A DNA stretch of 26,348 nt from Bacillota bacterium (GCA_023421395.1 JAEZTL010000048.1:1-26348), one strand, 5' to 3'. Counted from the first letter of the stretch, positions 1 through 7,765 are shown. Program-made: numbers and translations. The notes: generated by a model not told the origin, from the sequence alone.

Positions 1-39
1 CAAACACCGGAACGGGCGCCTTGCTTATGTTCTAAAAAA

Positions 40-1431
40 CTAGTTGATTGTGACCACGGTGCCACGAGCGCAGTTTTCGTAAATCCACTTGGCATTGGCG
101 ACGGCCAGCCGTACACAGCCGTGGGACGCCCTGCGGCCCAGGTTGTACACCGATGCGGAGGTGGGCTTGCCGCCCTTGTTGTTGAACAGCACCGAATGGA
201 ACAGGATGTCGCCCTCGATGGAGTAGGCGTACTGCGCCCAGATGGAGAATTCCTTAAAGTAGTGCCAGCGCCGGCCGGGAATGGTGTGGGTGAACACCCC
301 CCGCGGCGTGGAGTTGCCAAGACCGGTGGAACAGGCGAAGTTTTTGATCTCCACGTATTGCTTGCCCACCAGTTCGTACACGTAGACGCGCTGTTCGTCC
401 AGGCTCACGTACAGGCGGTACTGGGTCAGCATGCCGACGGGATCGGCGGAGTAGAGGATCTTCTGGGTCGCTTCGTCCGCTTCGCCGGTGGCGGATAGGC
501 TGTTGTTGGTTTGGAAGGTTTTGACGGCCTCCTTGGTATCCGCGCCGTACTTGCCATCGACGGTCCGCCGGTCCAGGTAGCCCAGCGCGTTCAGGCGGCG
601 CTGCAGCCGCTTCACCTCGGTGGATTCTTTTGTACCGGAAGCGAGGGTTGTCAAAAAGACCGGAATATCGCCAGAAAGCGCCTCCTGAAGCGCCACGTCG
701 GCAACGCCGGCGTCGGGGATGTCGATGGTAACGCCCTGCCCGGCCATGTACGCCTGAAAGCGTGCAAGCGCTTCTACGGTGTCTCCGCCGAAGTAGCCGT
801 CGTCCGGCGCTTCCATGAGGCCCAGCCTCACCAGCGTCTCCTGAATGGCGCGCACGCTCTCGCCCTTGTCGCCCTTTTTGAGATCCCGATAGGCCGGGTG
901 GTCGGAGGCGACACCGCCCGTCGCGGCCAGATCCTGGGTCGCCTTGTCGGCGACACCGGTTACCGGCAGATTATTGAGCTGCTGAAACAGTTTGACGGCT
1001 GCCTCGGTATAGTCGGCGAAATAGCCGTCCGCCTCGCCCTCCATATAGTTGAGGCGGATGAACGCGCTTTGCAGCCGCTTGACTTCGCTGCCGCTGTCGC
1101 CGTTTTTGAGATCAGAAATGTAAAAGCTGAAGGGGTTCGCGTACAGGGCCTCCAGATCCTCGGCGCTGATGGAGCGCCCGGATGCGTTTGCGGGGTTTCC
1201 GCCCGCGCGCTCAATCAAAAGCGCGTGGAACGCCCGAATGGCGGCTTCGGTCTTCTTGCCGTACTGCCCATCCGCCTCACCGGCCAGGAAGCCCAGGTCA
1301 ATCAGACGCTGCTGCAGTTTCACAACCTGATCGCCCCTGTCGGCATAGCGTATTGTGCCATCTTCGGCGAAGACGGGCATCCAGGCGGCGGTGAGCATCA
1401 GGACCAAAAGGCAGGCGACGAAGCGCTTCAT
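40..1431 (-). CDS. Secreted L,D-transpeptidase with N-terminal peptidoglycan-binding repeats
   Basis: Likely cross-links peptidoglycan stem peptides (3-3 bonds) or anchors proteins outside the cell. The 463-residue product starts with a signal peptide (residues 1-22, ending VFAED). About four PG_binding_1-like repeats follow (roughly 28-90, 105-170, 183-255 and 262-330); each has the hallmark run of G-x-V-xx-LQ, then L-G-(Y/F)-L, D-G-x-(Y/F)-G and T-x-x-A-V-x-x-FQ. The C-terminal YkuD domain (about 337-463) has an H in ILFHS and the catalytic SHGCVRL motif with Cys439. All key residues are present and the protein looks intact. The ATG is preceded by GGGGAGGG at good spacing. DUF1638 lies 88 bp upstream on the same strand, but this gene has its own candidate extended -10. 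Family call is firm; the exact crosslinking role is inferred. Confidence 0.93.
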   Translation of the reverse strand: MKRFVACLLVLMLTAAWMPVFAEDGTIRYADRGDQVVKLQQRLIDLGFLAGEADGQYGKKTEAAIRAFHALLIERAGGNPANASGRSISAEDLEALYANPFSFYISDLKNGDSGSEVKRLQSAFIRLNYMEGEADGYFADYTEAAVKLFQQLNNLPVTGVADKATQDLAATGGVASDHPAYRDLKKGDKGESVRAIQETLVRLGLMEAPDDGYFGGDTVEALARFQAYMAGQGVTIDIPDAGVADVALQEALSGDIPVFLTTLASGTKESTEVKRLQRRLNALGYLDRRTVDGKYGADTKEAVKTFQTNNSLSATGEADEATQKILYSADPVGMLTQYRLYVSLDEQRVYVYELVGKQYVEIKNFACSTGLGNSTPRGVFTHTIPGRRWHYFKEFSIWAQYAYSIEGDILFHSVLFNNKGGKPTSASVYNLGRRASHGCVRLAVANAKWIYENCARGTVVTIN

Positions 1432-1464
1432 TGCGAAAACCCTCCCCGGAACGCGAATGGCCTT

Positions 1465-1473
1465 ATTCTACCA
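1465..1473 (-). promoter_or_regulatory. Extended -10 promoter for the L,D-transpeptidase gene
   Basis: On the minus strand this reads TGGTAGAAT, an extended -10 of the TGnTANNAT type, 34 bp from the start codon. No good -35 hexamer is visible at 16-18 bp. The same extended -10 style recurs at other genes in the window. Confidence 0.45.
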
Positions 1474-1519
1474 CGCACATGTTACGAGTCGGCATAGCGG
1501 GACTGCATCCACGAAAATA

Positions 1520-2266
1520 TTACAAGGCCGCCTCGGCTCTGATCTTTTTACCGGTATAGTCGGCGGCGGTGCGTTCACCAGGCTGGACGATCAGGTATTC
1601 CTCGTCGTTCCAGTCGGCGTTGCACAGCGCCTTCAGCATGCGCGTATCGCCGCCGAGCGCCTCAAAGCTCCAGCTGTTCTCGCGGGCGACGCGCATGGCC
1701 GTTTCCAGAAACGCAGGGGAATCGTACACGTCGGAGTGGATGAAGGCGCAGGTGTTGTAGTGACTGACCCAGGTGCCTTCCTGCTCGATCAGGTAATCGG
1801 CGTTGTCCTCACCGTACTTTTCCGCATACTGCTGCCAGCGCTGCTGCACCGTTTCCCGCTGCTGCACCACCGTGCCGCTGGCCTCGATCCAGCCGTTGTT
1901 GAGCCAGTAGGCGCCGTTCAGCCGTTCGAAAAGCTGCAGATAGCGCTTCTGAGAACCCAGGAACAGCGCGATGCAGTCATCCGTGCGGGGGATGACCATC
2001 GGGATGTCCCTCGAGGTCAGGCCCACCACGCCGTTCGAGCAGAGGCCGTAGCCCAGCGCGATGTAGTCCGGCCTGTGCTTAAGCAGGTTCTTCTCCACCT
2101 GGTCGTGGATGGAGTCGATCGCCTCCTGCAGCATACGCCGGAGCTGGTCCGGCGTGTCGTGCAGCCCTTGGGGCAGCCAGGTGACGTCCACGGTATGCGG
2201 GCTGAGCGCGGCGAAGTAGTTGATCTCACGGCTGAGCACCCGGCAGGCGATGATGTGAATGCGCAT
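1520..2266 (-). CDS. DUF1638 family protein
   Basis: The 248-residue soluble protein has no signal peptide or membrane segment. It matches the DUF1638 family by its start (MRIHIIACRVLSREI), the central LGYGLCSNG segment and the IPRTDDCIALFLGS segment, with conserved cysteines suitable for a metal or cofactor site. From family knowledge, DUF1638 proteins often occur beside corrinoid methyltransferase or corrinoid-activation genes, and their biochemical role is not established. No such genes are nearby here. Start ATG has GGGAGGA six bases upstream, and a near-consensus promoter precedes it, so it is probably expressed alone or with the downstream L,D-transpeptidase. Family call is good; function unknown. 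Confidence 0.8.
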   Translation of the reverse strand: MRIHIIACRVLSREINYFAALSPHTVDVTWLPQGLHDTPDQLRRMLQEAIDSIHDQVEKNLLKHRPDYIALGYGLCSNGVVGLTSRDIPMVIPRTDDCIALFLGSQKRYLQLFERLNGAYWLNNGWIEASGTVVQQRETVQQRWQQYAEKYGEDNADYLIEQEGTWVSHYNTCAFIHSDVYDSPAFLETAMRVARENSWSFEALGGDTRMLKALCNADWNDEEYLIVQPGERTAADYTGKKIRAEAAL

Positions 2267-2312
2267 GGCGATTCCTCCCGAACCCGGCGCCTATAGCGCG
2301 CCAAGTTCATGC

Positions 2313-2341
2313 AGTATATCAGAAAACCTTTGTGCCGTCAA
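2313..2341 (-). promoter_or_regulatory. Sigma-A type promoter for the DUF1638 gene
   Basis: On the minus strand: -35 TTGACG (2336-2341), 17-bp spacer, -10 TATACT (2313-2318) preceded by TGA, so also an extended -10. The transcript would start about 40 bp before the ATG. The -35 lies only 10 bp beyond the MocR stop codon. Confidence 0.75.
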
Positions 2342-2350
2342 TGAAGCGCG

Positions 2351-3739
2351 TCACAGATTCCAAGCCGCGATCAGAAGTGTCGCGGCTTCGCGGAGGGCGT
2401 CCTCGGGCAAGCCGGCATAGCCCATGACCAGCGTACCCGGCGGCACCTGGGCGCGCTCCGCGTATTCGCTCAGCCCCCGCACCCGGACGCCTGCCGCCGC
2501 CGCGCGTTCGATCAGCGCCCGCTCGGAGAGCCCTCCCACCGTCATCAGAAAGTGCAGCCCCGCATCGTCACCCGAGAGGCGTACGCGGGGGTAGGGAGAG
2601 AACAGTTCGATGAAGAGGTTGCGCCGGCGGCGGTACACGCCGCCCACCCGCCTCAGGTGCCGGGCGTACAGCCCGCGCTCGATAAAAAGGCGCAGCGTCT
2701 GCTGCTCGAAGCGGGAGAGCGTGGAGGCTGCCCGGCCGAACCCGGCGTGGTAGGCCTCGAGCAGCCGCTCCGGAAGCACCATGTAGGAAGCACGGATGGA
2801 CGGTGCGATTGTCCGGTTGAAGGTGCCCAGATACACTACTCTCGCGCCATCCATGCCCTGCATGGCGGGGATGGGCCGGGTGGTGTGGCGGAACTCGCTG
2901 TCGTAATCGTCCTCGATCAGGTAGCGCCCGGAGACCGCCTGCGCCCACCGGAGCAGCTGCGCACGGCGCACGGCGGGCATGGTGATGCCGGTGGGAAACT
3001 GGTGGGAAGGGGTGACGAAGGCCACGCTGGCGTCGGACGCTGCAAGGCGGGTGGCGCTCAGTCCCTCGGCGTCCAGCGGGACGGGGGTGTACGCGCGGCC
3101 TGCGGAGCGCACCGCGCGGTAAATGCCGCCGTAGCCCGGGTCCTCCAGCGCAAAGTTTGCCTCGGGCCCCAGCAGCCGAACCAGCATGTCCATCAGGTAT
3201 TCGCCGCCCGCGCCCAAGACGATCTGCTCCGGGGCGCAGCTGAGGCCCCGGTACTGGCGAAGGAATTCCGCCAGCACGAACCGAAGCTCCGGATCTCCCT
3301 GCGCGTCGCCCAGCGCGAGCAGGCGGGGCATCGTCTCCACCACCTCCCGGTTGATGCGCGCCCAGGAGGCGTAGGGGAAGGCGGAGGTGTCCACGTCGCC
3401 GGTGGAAAAGTCGAATTTCATTTGACTGGGCGCGGCCGGCGGGCGCGGGGAGGGCCTCGCCCCCGCGCGCTCCGGCGCAGCATCCAGCATCAACGCCCCG
3501 CGCACGTAGTAGCCGCTGCGGGGCCGCGCCTCAACATAGCCTTCCGCCGTCAGGATCTCATAGGCGGCCTCCACCGTGGAACGGCTGATGCGCAGGTGTT
3601 CGCACAGCGCGCGCTTCGAGGGCAGCTTCTGCCCCGCCTTCAGCCGTCCCGCGCGCATCTCGCCGATTACATAGGCGCACAGCTGCTCGTACAGCGGCGT
3701 TTTTGAACGGTAATCCAGCGTCAGCGTAAGATCTGCCAT
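2351..3739 (-). CDS. MocR/PdxR-like GntR-aminotransferase regulator lacking the PLP lysine
   Basis: The 462-residue protein has a GntR winged helix (about 1-80: YEQL, G-x-KLPSKRAL, STVEAAYEIL, G-x-YVR) joined by a proline-rich linker to a fold-type I aminotransferase domain (about 105-462). Expected segments are present: LEDPGYGG (199-205), TPSHQFPTG (243-251), EDDYDSEFR (276-284) and GLHFL. At the position of the internal-aldimine lysine, normally in a TFSK segment, it reads GTFNRTIAPS, with Arg309 (codon 2813-2815) instead of Lys. Start ATG 3739 is chosen for AGGGGGT upstream; an in-frame ATG 42 bp earlier has no such site. It is divergent from an ECF S-component gene with AACTGACC repeats between them, so it probably regulates that gene and itself. 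The effector is unknown; a PLP Schiff base cannot form in the usual way. Confidence 0.9.
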   Translation of the reverse strand: MADLTLTLDYRSKTPLYEQLCAYVIGEMRAGRLKAGQKLPSKRALCEHLRISRSTVEAAYEILTAEGYVEARPRSGYYVRGALMLDAAPERAGARPSPRPPAAPSQMKFDFSTGDVDTSAFPYASWARINREVVETMPRLLALGDAQGDPELRFVLAEFLRQYRGLSCAPEQIVLGAGGEYLMDMLVRLLGPEANFALEDPGYGGIYRAVRSAGRAYTPVPLDAEGLSATRLAASDASVAFVTPSHQFPTGITMPAVRRAQLLRWAQAVSGRYLIEDDYDSEFRHTTRPIPAMQGMDGARVVYLGTFNRTIAPSIRASYMVLPERLLEAYHAGFGRAASTLSRFEQQTLRLFIERGLYARHLRRVGGVYRRRRNLFIELFSPYPRVRLSGDDAGLHFLMTVGGLSERALIERAAAAGVRVRGLSEYAERAQVPPGTLVMGYAGLPEDALREAATLLIAAWNL

Positions 3740-3771
3740 AACTGACCCCCTAAAATAGACGAAAACTGACC
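3740..3771. promoter_or_regulatory. Putative MocR operator: two AACTGACC direct repeats
   Basis: AACTGACC occurs at 3740-3747 and 3764-3771, 24 bp apart start to start. The first copy touches the MocR start codon and Shine-Dalgarno; the second lies just upstream of the -35 of the divergent ECF gene. Known MocR proteins such as GabR bind spaced direct repeats, so this is a plausible shared operator. Assignment to this regulator is inference. Confidence 0.5.
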
Positions 3772-3772
3772 A

Positions 3773-3800
3773 TTTACACAATGCCAGATGGCGTTATAAT
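3773..3800 (+). promoter_or_regulatory. Promoter for the ECF S-component gene
   Basis: -35 TTTACA (3773-3778), 16-bp spacer, -10 TATAAT (3795-3800). The predicted start of transcription is about 30 bp before the coding region. The second AACTGACC repeat abuts the -35. Confidence 0.7.
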
Positions 3801-3839
3801 CATAGCATAAACGGGGGGTAAGTCAAGGGGGTAATGGAA

Positions 3840-4427
3840 ATGGCACAGAACAAATCCCTGTACCGCATGATTCTGATCGGCCTGATGGCGGCGATGGTGT
3901 TCGTCGCGACGATGTTTTTGAAATTCGACATTCCGACGCCGCCGGATAAGACCATGATCAAGCTGGGCAACGCGGTGTGCGTGCTGAGCGGCCTTCTGCT
4001 GGGCGGCGTGGGTGGCGGCCTGGCGTCCGGCATCGGCTCGGCGCTTTTTGATTTGACCGACCCGGTGTTCGCGCCGGAGGCGTGGATTACGCTGATTCGC
4101 TTTTTCCTGATGGGCCTGATCGCGGGCGCGATCTCCCACGCGGGCGGCCAGAAGGGCAGGAACTTCAAGCTCAACCTGACCGCCGCCATTGCGGCTTCGG
4201 TGTTCTCCCTCTTGTTCTACGTCGGCAAGTCCGTGCTGACGCAGATGGCGCTGGCCGGAAACTTCTCCTTGAACCAGATGATGATCGCGCTGACCGCGAT
4301 CTCCACCAAGATTGCAGCCAGTTCCGTCAACGCGGTGGCGGCGGTGGTTGTGGCGGTACTGCTGATCAAACCTCTGATCGCGGCGCTGGACCGTTCGGGT
4401 CTTCTTTCAAAGATCGATTCGAAGTAG
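3840..4427 (+). CDS. ECF transporter S component (substrate-binding membrane subunit)
   Basis: The 195-residue hydrophobic protein has about six membrane segments and resembles the PF12822 type of ECF S component: an N-terminal LIGLMAAMVFVATMFLKFDIP segment, then KLGNAVCVLSGLLLGG, GGGLASGIGSALFDL and a FFLMGLIAGAISH segment. Such proteins bind a vitamin or other micronutrient and work with a shared EcfA/A'/T energizing module, which is not in this window. Start ATG 3840 has AAGGGGG eight bases upstream; the ATG at 3834 is only two bases from that site. It is divergent from a MocR regulator, an arrangement known for predicted pyridoxine (PdxU-type) transporters, so vitamin B6 uptake is a reasonable guess. 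Its last 62 bp overlap the opposite-strand MFS gene. Confidence 0.82.
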   Translation: MAQNKSLYRMILIGLMAAMVFVATMFLKFDIPTPPDKTMIKLGNAVCVLSGLLLGGVGGGLASGIGSALFDLTDPVFAPEAWITLIRFFLMGLIAGAISHAGGQKGRNFKLNLTAAIAASVFSLLFYVGKSVLTQMALAGNFSLNQMMIALTAISTKIAASSVNAVAAVVVAVLLIKPLIAALDRSGLLSKIDSK

Positions 4428-5562
4428 CGCGCCATAGCAAGGCGGATAGCAGCGCGCCCAGCGCCAGAATGCCCGACATCGCGAAGAAATTGGCGCGGTA
4501 GCCCGTCGCCTTGACGATCGAGCCGGCCAGCACCGGCCCCAGGAACATGCCCGCGCCGTAGACGGACTGATAAAAGCCCATCGCGGCGCCGCGCTTTTCC
4601 GGGGATATGTTGCGGATGGACCCGGTCAGCGTCACCGGCAACAATAGCCCCACACCCACGCCAAAGAGCGCCTGCGCGCCGAAGAGCGGCACGGGGCTAA
4701 AGCAGAAGGCATAGAGGGCGCTTGCGACCGCGCAGGCGAGAAAGCCCGCCGCCAGCGTTCGCGTTTGGCCGAACCTTCGGGTGACGGGCCCGCTGAAGCG
4801 GGAGAGCACCGTATTGGCAAGTTGAAACGTGGCCGACAAAAAGCCCAGCGCGGTGGCGCCCAGCCCCACCACGTCGCTGGCCCAGTTGACGGTGAATCCC
4901 AGAATGGTGCCCCAAGCGGCGAACTGGTACACCGTGGCCAGCAGCGTGGAGAGGAGGAGCGACCGATCCTTCACCACCAGCAGGAGGTCTTTGGGCGAGG
5001 CGCTCTTGGCGATGGGCTGCTCCGGTATGCCGGACACGACGATGAGCCCCGCCGCCGCCACCACCGCGCCCAGGGCAAAGGCCGACCAGGGCGCGATGTG
5101 CTGGGCCAACAGGCCGCCCAGCAGCATTGCCGCCACCTGGGAGCCGTACTGCACGGCGGACAGCCGGCCCATGGCATCATGGGTGTCCTCCGGATGAAAC
5201 AGCTGGGAATAGAGCGCGGTATGCGCCACCCAAGTGGATACCGCCACGCCCGCCAGGCCGCGAAACAGGATCGCGCCGGCGGGCGTCTTCGTCAGCGCGA
5301 GCCCCACCGCCGACAAAAGTGAGGCTGCCATGCCGCCGATCAGAAACGGCTTTCTGCGCCGGAGCACGTCGGAAAAGACGCCCAGCGGGAGCCGCAGCAG
5401 CATCTGCGTAAAGCCATAGCTGCCGCTGATCATGCCCACCATCACCGGCGCGGCGCCAAGCGTGGACGAGGCGTAGGCGGGGAGGAACGATGGGTAGGTA
5501 TACACAGACATCCACAGGAGAAAAGCGCCTGCCATCAGGCGGCCGACGGACCGTGACTTCAT
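4366..5562 (-). CDS. MFS family permease, probably drug or metabolite efflux
   Basis: The 398-residue protein has about 12 predicted membrane segments. The loop after the second segment carries the MFS motif A pattern (LPLGVFSDVLRRRKPF, about residues 58-73), and the C-terminal half has a related LSRFSGPVTRRFGQTR loop. The substrate cannot be read from the sequence. Start ATG 5562 is preferred because GAAAGGAAA lies just upstream and the protein begins directly before the first membrane helix; a frame-open extension to 5739 encodes low-quality, basic sequence. The 3' end runs 62 bp into the convergent ECF S-component gene, so the MFS C-terminal tail (about 20 residues) is encoded opposite the ECF C-terminus. 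Confidence 0.87.
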   Translation of the reverse strand: MKSRSVGRLMAGAFLLWMSVYTYPSFLPAYASSTLGAAPVMVGMISGSYGFTQMLLRLPLGVFSDVLRRRKPFLIGGMAASLLSAVGLALTKTPAGAILFRGLAGVAVSTWVAHTALYSQLFHPEDTHDAMGRLSAVQYGSQVAAMLLGGLLAQHIAPWSAFALGAVVAAAGLIVVSGIPEQPIAKSASPKDLLLVVKDRSLLLSTLLATVYQFAAWGTILGFTVNWASDVVGLGATALGFLSATFQLANTVLSRFSGPVTRRFGQTRTLAAGFLACAVASALYAFCFSPVPLFGAQALFGVGVGLLLPVTLTGSIRNISPEKRGAAMGFYQSVYGAGMFLGPVLAGSIVKATGYRANFFAMSGILALGALLSALLWRATSNRSLKEDPNGPAPRSEV

Positions 5563-5862
5563 GGGCTTTCCTTTCGGGCGTGACGCCGCCACACCGCTTC
5601 GGGTGAATGTAAATTCAAAGTTTCGTAATTTTGCCACACTCGCACCCAACGCCGGACAAAATGGCTTGCTATACTGGCCTTGTCGGTGAGGGAAAGGGCA
5701 TCCGGGAAACCGGGCCGATCCCAGCCGTGGCCAGGCCAACCGTCACAACAGACCTCTCCGGGGGCTGCGCCTTAGGAGCGGGCGGTGTGGCCGGCCAGAT
5801 GGGAAACATGCGGGCGACCCCACCCCCCATCCTCCTTCCCCCTCGTCCGCTTGCTTCATAAT
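5563..5862. other. Gene-free 300-bp stretch with possible short structured RNA
   Basis: No convincing gene is seen here. On the plus strand, TGCTATACT (extended -10, 5667-5675) is followed by GC-rich sequence with a nested hairpin (5697-5716: GGC, two-base bulge, CCGG, GAAA tetraloop, CCGG, GCC). The bidirectional terminator at 5863-5896 lies downstream, so a transcript of about 215 nt is possible. The AT-rich part nearest 5600-5640 probably holds the minus-strand MFS promoter, but I see no clear hexamers. A 76-codon open frame at 5631-5861 has no ribosome-binding site and low-complexity content. Confidence 0.3.
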
Positions 5863-5896
5863 CGAAAAACGGAGGCTCGAGAGCCTCCGTTTTTCG
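5863..5896. terminator. Perfect bidirectional intrinsic terminator
   Basis: A 34-bp perfect palindrome: 16-bp arms that begin CGAAAAACGGAGGCTC, with U-tracts on both strands supplied by the A5/T5 ends. It lies 14 bp after the iron-ADH stop codon, so it ends the SGNH/ADH operon on the minus strand and any plus-strand transcript from the gene-free region. Confidence 0.9.
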
Positions 5897-5909
5897 CTGC
5901 CTTGAAAGC

Positions 5910-7085
5910 TCAGCGGTCGGCGATTCTCAAAATCGCCTCGATGTCCGGCGTGTCCAGCTTCACGAAGTTTCCGGTCTTGCCGTCGGGGCCGCGCTTTGTC
6001 TTTTGCGCCAGAAACGCAATGTCCTCGCGCTTTGCGCCCAATTCCGTCAGCGTGACGGGCATCCCGATGCTCTTGAGGAACGTCTCGAAGCGCTCGATGC
6101 CCTCGAGAGCCGTGCGTTCGGGGTGATCAAAATCCATGCTGGCGCCCCACACCCGCGTCGCCAGCTGCGCGAAGCGGGCAGGATTGTGGGGGAGGGTAAA
6201 GCGCATCCAGGCCGGAAGAACCACCGCAAGCCCGGCGCCGTGCGCCACGTCGTACAGGCCGCTGAGCTCGTGCTCGATCTGATGACTGGCCCAGTCGCCC
6301 ACGCGGCCGACGCCGACGGTGTTGTTGTGGGCCAGCGTGCCCGCCCACATCAGCTGGGCACGGGCATCGTAATCGTCAGGCTTTTTGAGCGCCTGCCGGA
6401 TCGCGTGGATGACGGTCAGCATGAGGCCTTCGGCCAGCCGGTCGGTCACGTCCACGTCCGTGGTATTGGTGAAGTAGCGCTCCAGAATGTGCGCCATGAT
6501 GTCCGTGGCGCCGCAAGCGGTCTGGTACGCGGGCAGCGTATAGGTGAGTGTCGGGTTCATCAGCGCGAACTGCGGGCGGTTCAGCTCCACATTCAGGCCG
6601 CGCTTGGTCAGCGTCTCCTTCCGCATGATGACGCAGCTGTTGGAGCTTTCGCTGCCGGCGGCGGCCAACGTCAGCACCGTGCCCAGCGGGACAGCCTTCT
6701 GCGGAAGCGCCTTGCCGGAAAAGAAGTCCCAGAAGTCGCCCTCGTAGGGGATGCCGGCGGCAATGGCCTTGGCGGAATCGATGGCGCTGCCGCCGCCCAC
6801 CGCCAGAATGAAGTCCGCGCCGAACTTACGCCCCAGTTCGATGCCCTCGTACACCTTGTCATCCCTGGGGTTGGGCAGCGCGCCGCCCAGCAGCGTGTGC
6901 GCGAGCCCCGCCGCGTCCAGTGATTCCGTGACGCGCCCGATCAGCCCGCTCTTCACCGCCGAGCCGCTGCCGTAGTGCACCAGCACCTTCGTGCCGCCCA
7001 GCGAGCGGATCATCTCGCCGGCCTTTTGCTCCGCGCCGGCGCCGAATTCAAACCGAGTGGGGATGTAGAAGGAAAAGTTGTCCAT
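5910..7085 (-). CDS. Iron-containing alcohol dehydrogenase (YqhD/butanol dehydrogenase type)
   Basis: The 391-residue group III metal-dependent alcohol dehydrogenase probably reduces aldehydes with NAD(P)H in the cytoplasm. The dinucleotide-binding GGGS lies at about 97-100 in AVGGGSAIDSAKAIA. The metal ligands appear intact: Asp195 and His199 in GATDIMAHI, His268 in DWASHQIEHEL, and His282 in DVAHGAGLAVVLPAWM. These positions are offset by one from those I recall for E. coli YqhD. Length is typical of the butanol dehydrogenase/YqhD branch; substrate range cannot be told. It starts two bases after the SGNH hydrolase stop, with its AAGGAGG inside that gene, so the two are cotranscribed and probably coupled. 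Confidence 0.93.
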   Translation of the reverse strand: MDNFSFYIPTRFEFGAGAEQKAGEMIRSLGGTKVLVHYGSGSAVKSGLIGRVTESLDAAGLAHTLLGGALPNPRDDKVYEGIELGRKFGADFILAVGGGSAIDSAKAIAAGIPYEGDFWDFFSGKALPQKAVPLGTVLTLAAAGSESSNSCVIMRKETLTKRGLNVELNRPQFALMNPTLTYTLPAYQTACGATDIMAHILERYFTNTTDVDVTDRLAEGLMLTVIHAIRQALKKPDDYDARAQLMWAGTLAHNNTVGVGRVGDWASHQIEHELSGLYDVAHGAGLAVVLPAWMRFTLPHNPARFAQLATRVWGASMDFDHPERTALEGIERFETFLKSIGMPVTLTELGAKREDIAFLAQKTKRGPDGKTGNFVKLDTPDIEAILRIADR

Positions 7086-7087
7086 AT

Positions 7088-7738
7088 TCAGCCCTCCTTA
7101 TCAAGAATGGAGCGAATTCTTTCCGCCATCGCCCGCGCGAATACCTCCTGACCCTCGCGGGTGATGTGGATGCCGTCCCGAGGCCAGGGCTCCGTGACCT
7201 TCGCCGCGTCCAGAAACGCGCTGCCGGTCAGCATGGCCACGCGGTGGTATTCCCGGGCGAAGCCCTTTGAAACGGCGGCGGCCTTCGCGCCGAAGCTGGC
7301 GCCGAACATGCGCGCCTCCACGTCGTCCGCCACCAGGATGGGGGAGACCAGCAGTATTTTGGAGGGTTTTCCGTCTCTGTCCAGCGCGTACTGCTTCGTC
7401 AGCAGCACCATCTGCTGCGCGCATTGGGCGATGGTGTAGGCGTTCATGTTGAAGCGTTCCTTGGTATCGTTGGTGCCCAGCATGATGACCACCAGGTCCA
7501 GCGGATTGTGGCTCATCAGGCAGGGCGGAAGGTAGGTCATACCGTTTTTATGGCCGCCCTCGGAAGGATCGTCGTGGATAAAAGTGCGGCCGTTGAGACC
7601 TTCCTCGATCACCGCGTAACCGTCACCCAGCATTGCCCCGAGGCGCTGTGTCCAGCGGGTTTCGTCGTCGAAGCGGCCGTTTTCGAAATCGTATCCGTAG
7701 GTATTGGAATCGCCAAAGCAGAGAATGCGTCGTTTCAT
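7088..7738 (-). CDS. SGNH/GDSL-family hydrolase (esterase or arylesterase-like)
   Basis: The 216-residue cytoplasmic hydrolase has the SGNH blocks: GDSNTYG with nucleophile Ser11 (block I), a Gly in EGLNGRT (block II), MLGTNDT (block III) and RDGIHITREG with Asp188 and His191 (block V). No signal peptide is seen. Family members act on esters and O-acetyl groups of sugars or lipids; the substrate here is unknown. The ATG has GGAGGG seven bases upstream. It is the first gene of a two-gene operon with the iron alcohol dehydrogenase, which would fit a route where an ester is cut and the resulting alcohol or aldehyde is then oxidised or reduced. That pathway link is inference. Confidence 0.9.
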   Translation of the reverse strand: MKRRILCFGDSNTYGYDFENGRFDDETRWTQRLGAMLGDGYAVIEEGLNGRTFIHDDPSEGGHKNGMTYLPPCLMSHNPLDLVVIMLGTNDTKERFNMNAYTIAQCAQQMVLLTKQYALDRDGKPSKILLVSPILVADDVEARMFGASFGAKAAAVSKGFAREYHRVAMLTGSAFLDAAKVTEPWPRDGIHITREGQEVFARAMAERIRSILDKEG

Positions 7739-7756
7739 TTCAATCCCTCCCGCCGC

Positions 7757-7765
7757 ATTATACCA
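7757..7765 (-). promoter_or_regulatory. Extended -10 promoter for the SGNH/ADH operon
   Basis: On the minus strand this reads TGGTATAAT, a perfect extended -10. No clear -35 is seen at the usual distance. It lies 19 bp before the ATG and back to back with the rRNA methyltransferase promoter. Confidence 0.6.

Noticed and set aside
511..1497. Long plus-strand open frames opposite the L,D-transpeptidase and many other genes
   Set aside because: High GC content produces long antisense frames; these lack ribosome-binding sites and protein-like composition, while the opposite frames have clear families.
5685..5780. Cobalamin riboswitch
   Set aside because: Some spacing resembles the GGGAA...CCGG core, but the conserved B12 box and the 3' GACCTGCC-type element are not present, and the neighbouring MFS and ADH genes give no support.
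5631..5861. 76-codon plus-strand open frame in the gene-free region
   Set aside because: No ribosome-binding site, Pro/Gly-rich low-complexity content and no recognisable motif; the stretch looks like structured noncoding DNA.
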